A stretch of 64,000 bases of DNA, from assembly GCA_009733715.1 (NCBI GenBank), contig WMKJ01000074.1:1-64000 (forward strand), given 5' to 3'. Source of the stretch: Herpomyces periplanetae. Its lineage: Eukaryota; Ascomycota; Laboulbeniomycetes; Herpomycetales; Herpomycetaceae. This document shows positions 58,633-64,000 of this stretch, piece after piece. How positions within the stretch are numbered: position 1 is the first letter of the stretch; each line of letters starts with the position of its first letter. Below the pieces are notes generated by a model. It searched no databases and was not told the DNA's origin. It saw nothing but the letters and a program-made list of their open reading frames with translations. The position numbers and the translations under genes are program-made.

Positions 58633-61600
58633 TGTCAGTACATTCAATGAAGTGAAGTATCAGATGAGTCTGCAAATAATGCTGCTGTTTTAATTTTAAA
58701 AGGAAATGTTAAACATGCCCAAAATATTCACCTTAACACATGTCAAACTTACTGGAACAATCAAGTTTACCTTCAACCCCTTATAGATGGGTTAACTTGA
58801 TAAATGTAAATCCCCTCGTTAAATTTGTGAAAATGAGTCCTCCGTGAAGCTCTATCAACCTCCGAAGCCGTAAATTATCTTCACTTTGGTCAACTTTAAC
58901 TCTTTAAGCTACTTCCCTTCGCTTTCTTAGTCATTACCCTCACTTTGTGCGATCTAAGCGAGATTTCATATGATGATGAGTAATCAATGAAAAATCTTGC
59001 TGAAAGCTGTTAAGGGCTGTTTACCAAGTGGAAATTTTACGCTTGTTAATACAAGTTTATCTTGGAAGCTTTGGGGAGTTAACATTTATATAATTTCGTA
59101 TGGTCTATATTGAAGAAATGTTGACTTGATCGAACCATCTTAATTTTTTATTATCTAATTGTTGATTACAGTGTTCTCAATGCTCAACATTTAAGTACTT
59201 GATCAGTATATATTACTTGAGATAGAGTTTAACTTGATTTGTAGCCGAACTACTTTGCAGAGCTTGCATCTGCATGGTTGTCATTGCGTCAGTTATATTT
59301 AACAATGACCCAAATCTTTTACGTACTATTGATGTAATTAAATACACTAACTCTATCATGATACAACCTTCTCCCATATGTATCATTTTCCAGCTCGACT
59401 ATAACATTTTGTATTTCAGCTTGTTCGTTGAAGTCTTCTCTTCATTGGCATTATTTATTTTTTATTTGGGTCATCTTTATTCATAACTAAACAATATTTT
59501 AAGTTCACTTAACTAAACTCAGCAGCGGAACTGGTCATAGTATGCATCTGAGCTAACAGTAATGTCATGCGTACCTTAAATAGAATTGCCGTGCTTGATA
59601 TTCCATGTAAACTTTCCATGATTCTCATATGTAGTAGGTTGATTTTATATGTTCATTCATTCTACCCGATGAAGTTAATCCTACACAACCTTTGTTTCAG
59701 AGCTTCAGCTCAAACGTCCAATTCACCAGGTCCTTAGTATACTTCACAATGGCACTAGATTCTAACCATAAAATTCTGGATTTTGTAATAGACGAACAAA
59801 GACTGCCAAAAACAATTGTAGTGTCAATCTCAATGTGAAATGAACTGGAGAAAAACCCTGTGTTATTAGTTTAACCCAGTAATATGATGGTCGCAGTATA
59901 ACTAAGTTTTTTGGATAGATCTCGACCAAAACTTGTTTATACTAACGGTAGAAAACCCAGTGCGAAATGTTAATTGTAAAATACCCCGAAGCTCCACAAT
60001 TCCTTTGTGCCACGAACTCCTTCAAGATAACCGTTATAACTTAGTGAAAACGTATCTTGAATAATAATCTCATCCCATTTCTGAAACGCCTCCAACCAGC
60101 CCAAATCAACCTAATTCAGTCCGCATCACACAAATTATTACGCAATTTCGTGCAGCAAAGCACATATTAACACAGTAAAGAACAGCATAGCACAACTTCT
60201 TATGTTGCTATTCGAAGTCTGTTAACATGAATCTTGATATTATACGGCGGTTGTTGTACTACTCACAACATGATTGCTTCATTAAAAACGGTTTATCTAG
60301 CCTAGGCTTGACCTAATATTCCCATGTATGTACATCGCTAACTTGTAAGCCGAGCAGTCTCATGATGTAGTATGAAAGTTCCTTTAGCACGCGTACAACA
60401 TTATATATATACTTATCCAGATATCCAAATTATACTGTATAAAGGAAACCCCTTACCGGCCACCTAGCAAATATTTAATGTCAAATTACCTACTCCTACC
60501 TAAACTTTAATTCCAGATTATGTAATACCAACCATTACAAAATTATATACTGCACTAGGTATCATGAGTCTGTCAAATCAAACAAAGTACATAGTATAGA
60601 CATTACTGAATTAAACTTGTCAGGTAACATGTTACATGTATCATGGCAAACGTTTCAATGCTAACTAACAAACCGATTTGCCATGTTGATGTCATACTAT
60701 AAGTATTTATTCTCACTTGAATTTCCATGGTTCATAGCGTTACTTTTTCTACAAAAATTATCCCGTTCCCCAACCTACATCAATTATTCATGTATATACA
60801 CATCACCCGCTAGTTACATGTAATCATTTAATTATATCCTTTCACATGATATGACTTATGAGAATTCCTCCTGCAATAAAACATAATCAATGTGTCAACT
60901 TTGAATGATTTCTCGACATGGTAGGGTTAAACTCATTGCTTTATCTTCCCGACATTTAACCGGTTAGCAGGGCACTCGGCTAGAAATTGTGAGCTATTTA
61001 AATTAATTCGGCACGAATGAGGCAAGCTATCATGGTCGTCTTACCGTGTTAGTCTACATTTTCCCGAGGAAATACTTCATGGATGTTCCTTTTACAAAAC
61101 TACAGGCCTTATAAATTACATAGTTAACATGCATCTTCCATGATTGCTTACTTTAGTAGTAAAGTTTATCATAGCGGTTAGGTTTCTTTTTAACTTAATA
61201 TTCCTCTAAACCGTCTTTTCATTTAGCTCATATTCGTTAATACTTGACCATGTGATTCATCCATCTTTCCAATGACTCTTTGAATTGATATTTCATTATG
61301 ATACAATTGCCTACTTGCATTACACTTTCCAACATTCATTCTTCTAGTTCCACGGGCCGTCTGATATTAAATTTAACAAATCTAATTCTTTCACTAAGTT
61401 TTGGGAACAGTTACCTTTACTTCGGTTACCTATCAACTATCCCGAATTATCTTGTTCATTCATACAAAAAATAAAATATAAATTTTTATCACAATGCTTT
61501 CAAAATTACCCATTCATCTACCCTTTTATACCAATTTTATCTTTCATTACTCAACACTCATTTTTCCCTTATTGCACAATTCCCAATTCGTATACACACT

Positions 61601-63119
61601 AAATTTTTATAATATATAATCCGTCAAATACCCTTTCTCATTTGCCACATCGCACTAGACCATTACTACATTAAATCTCCATATCGTAATATTTGCGTTA
61701 CTTCCCTTCCTGATGATCAAATTACACAACTTCGCCACAATTAATAATCTCACTTGTTTTTGTCATGAAACTAAGCCCTGTTCCATTAATGTGTTTCCAG
61801 TTCAATTGAAAATCAGCTGACCTTAACCTAATGATTCTTTGTTAACAGATCATATTATCAAACTTAAAAAGCTTCGAGCTTCACGTCAATTTCGTGCAGG
61901 TTATTATTTACCCATCATCCTTGTAAATGAATTTTTTTTCCCCTTTCGTAGCTTATTTTTTCCCACTCTTGCCATTCTCCACTATTTTATTCCAGGGTAC
62001 ATCCTGAATTTTTACCAAAAAACATTCATTACTTCCCACAAGGGGTTCGCCAAGGTCGTTCCTTCCTCTTCTAGGAATTCCTGCTAATAAATTTAATATT
62101 AATATAAATTTATTGATATCGTGTAAACTGGTTGAGAATTTTGGTGATGTGACTGGTAAGTTGATAATGTATAATACTAGTGAATGTATATATAAAGTCG
62201 TAGGCTTTTCCCACAATCACCAAGTTTTGCCCTGTTATATTTTATAATCTTACATTCCTCGTAATTGTTTCTCTACGCTTTCACTCTAGTTTTCCGCTAC
62301 CTTATTCATCCTTCCAATCATTAGTTTCCTATTAACGGTCCGACTAGTTAAAGTCTCATTTGGTCCCTATTACATGGTTTATATAGCCATATCCAATGTA
62401 GTTTTGCCTTTAAAACTTTGTTAGTCCTCTAAATCTCTCCCGCTGTTGGCTCATTTGCTCATTATAACTGTGAAATTGATGATTTATCTTCTAATCATTT
62501 TACATACACCGATAAAAACACACTCTCACCTATTGACGTTGTTGCTGTGATTCTCGTGTCATTACAAGCCTCTTACTCATTGACCGTAAATTACCACTTT
62601 TCCCTTCTTTTAGTTTAATGTACCAGCGTAGGCTGCTTCGAACCTTTCTTAGTTACTTCTTACTTATTCCTGAGAATATCTATTTCTTCCGAACACAATC
62701 ATCCAGCCAAGCGTGTACTAATGTACCACAACAGCGGCTTTATATCTCATTATTTCCGGTGTCAATCCTTTATCATTATGTCAAACCTTAACTCTTGCAA
62801 GCTCTGATATCTACTACCATCGCCTCACCGTTCTTTATACCACGAATTGTCATTGCTGCTATTCACCTTAAACACTTCCGCCTTCATGATTATCGTATTA
62901 ACCTTTTTAAATTCATAAAATTTCAACGCCTCTTTGATCCCGAAACGCTCTTAGCCTTCGCATTGTAATTTTTAAAACTACGATAAACTTGGGCACATCC
63001 GGAGCTTTAGAGCTACCCGCTTTCAATCTTTCCTTAATTTAATTTAACTTCATCACTTACCATCTCCAGGTTTTCACAGCTCCGTGTCGGCATCTTTTAA
63101 CCACCCGCACACGAATCTA
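58633..63119. other. 4.5 kb AT/pyrimidine-rich region, no clear gene
   Basis: Begins with the uL13 promoter. The rest is AT-rich (up to ~61.4 kb) and then pyrimidine-rich on the plus strand. Short open segments bounded by splice-like signals occur (for example 61849-61898 and after 61999), but I could not chain them into a credible protein. Short palindromes and TATA-like runs occur without pattern. Confidence 0.5.
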
Positions 63120-64000
63120 GGTGGCCCTTCTCAACATCGTGTATTGGTTGAAAGATTGCGTCGAAGCACGAGTGTATGGTTCACTAAACACTGAAACTAA
63201 TTCATTTGTCCTAGATCAACTCTTGCGATTAGGGCCACTTACTGCATTAGGCCACTGTTAATCAAAATCCATTCGTTTTACCCATCTACTCCACCTAACC
63301 GTTAGTGTTACCAAACCTTTCCTCGTACTCCATATTTCAAACTGGGTTAATCGTACGTGGAGAAGTCGATGAATTAAAAATATTCTCGGTGTGGATGGAA
63401 CTTTACTCCTTCTGCAAGCGTCCAAATTTACATTTTCAACCTTCTTCCCGGCTTAACCAAACTCAAAAACAAATAGAAGTAGTTTGACCTGGATGCTTCC
63501 CCATTCCGGACAAATTCACCAGGCCTCGCTTCAATTGTTCGCGTCCCCTGTATAACATAAACCCCGTTTCAAACCAGACTCCTTGCTGTATCTACTCTAA
63601 TTCGCTATTTATCTGCCCCTTACCTTGTCTCTTCCCTTTGCGATTTTGAATATTTGACACTTGTTTCTCTTACCATCATTGTCCTTACCGCCACAGTTAT
63701 CTTGATCTTCCCACCTTTACATTATTCATAAGTGAACTTCTTCCTTGGGATACACCTCCTTTTCCGTTGTTCCAAGTATTATCAACTTAGGAACAGCTAC
63801 ACATCTTCCACGTGCTGGGCATGTTTATCTTCCTCGAATCGAACTCTTTGGTATTACTCTTCATCACGTTGCGAAGATTTATTTCGCATTCAACCTCATT
63901 ATACCGGCATCGAATATGTCAATAAATCGGTTAGACTCAGCTGAAATTAAGGAAGCTCATCAGACCGCGCTCAAGGAACAAGATGGATGGTAAGTATCTG
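63120..64000 (+). CDS. Possible exons of an unidentified gene running off the right edge
   Basis: Three open segments look protein-like and carry splice signals, but no protein family is recognised. Segment one (about 63120-63257, after tctag) reads NIVYWLKDCVEARVYGSL and LDQLLRLGPLTALGH. A gttaat donor and an acceptor after a cctaac branch site link it in frame to segment two (about 63305-63475), which reads FQTGLIVRGEVDELKIFSVW and MELYSFCKRPNLHF. Segment three (about 63791-63991) reads LPRAGHVYLPRIELFGITLH and ends at a strong gtaagtat donor, so coding should continue beyond the window. The junction from segment two to three does not keep the frame in my hands, so the model is incomplete. 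Chance open frames in pyrimidine-rich DNA remain possible. Confidence 0.35.

Noticed and set aside
58960-59010. ATGATGA followed by CTGA, like box C/D of a snoRNA
   Set aside because: The boxes are only about 35 nt apart and there is no terminal stem, too short for a C/D snoRNA.
61999-62080. Short GVRQG peptide resembling a LINE reverse-transcriptase motif
   Set aside because: Only five residues match, no neighbouring RT motif is present and a stop follows at once; chance is sufficient.
62410-62580. Open segment reading YNCEIDDLSSNHF and onward
   Set aside because: No AG acceptor exists between the upstream in-frame stop and the segment, so it cannot be an internal exon.
62620-62680. Box B-like ggttcgaa on the minus strand (possible tRNA)
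   Set aside because: No matching T-stem, box A or acceptor stem in the flanks; no tRNA cloverleaf can be drawn.

Overview
This 64 kb window is nuclear DNA of a fungus, roughly 58-60% AT by eye. The evidence is the fungal gene set (EFR3, an Ark1/Prk1-type kinase, a GID4/Vid24 protein, a HOS4-like ankyrin protein, DFG10, PET191, MOT1), introns of about 65-205 nt with GTAAGT-like donors and CTAAC-like branch sites, and very short exons. The EFR3 N-terminal block and the psq/CENP-B-type regulator suggest an ascomycete-like lineage, but the sequence alone does not settle the phylum. I saw no rRNA, tRNA, CRISPR array, prokaryotic gene or intact mobile element.

Left arm (1-17.4 kb): the 3' part of the AP-1 gamma-adaptin gene (+), an NAK-family kinase (+), PCC1 of the KEOPS complex (-), the PI4-kinase scaffold EFR3 (+), a GID4/Vid24-type ubiquitin-ligase receptor (-) and an unrecognised 460-residue protein (-). 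Membrane traffic, endocytosis and phosphoinositide genes sit together here, mostly as convergent pairs.

Middle (17.4-30.6 kb): about 13 kb with no recognisable gene, with several short tandem repeats and purine-rich stretches. It leads to the gene of a regulator with a psq plus CENP-B-type DNA-binding region but no visible transposase domain.

Right centre (34-46 kb): cysteine dioxygenase (+), a HOS4-like ankyrin protein (-), polyprenol reductase DFG10 and COX assembly factor PET191 (both +, only 23 nt apart), an unknown single-pass membrane protein (-), Tma22/DENR (+) and Pol III subunit RPC11 (+).

Right arm (46-64 kb): the TBP-removing ATPase MOT1 (-), an acyl-CoA synthetase-like enzyme (-), ribosomal protein uL13 (-), then about 5 kb of AT- and pyrimidine-rich DNA that may hold exons of one unidentified gene running off the right edge.

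Many true gene ends lie outside the simple open frames. Reading splice signals by eye gave full models for AP-1 gamma (3' part), EFR3, the CENP-B-type factor, cysteine dioxygenase, DENR, RPC11, MOT1, the acyl-CoA synthetase and uL13, including exons of only 10, 11, 18, 20 and 22 nt. TCACGTG (Cbf1-type) sites recur in several intergenic regions, three of them within 37 bp between the HOS4-like gene and DFG10.
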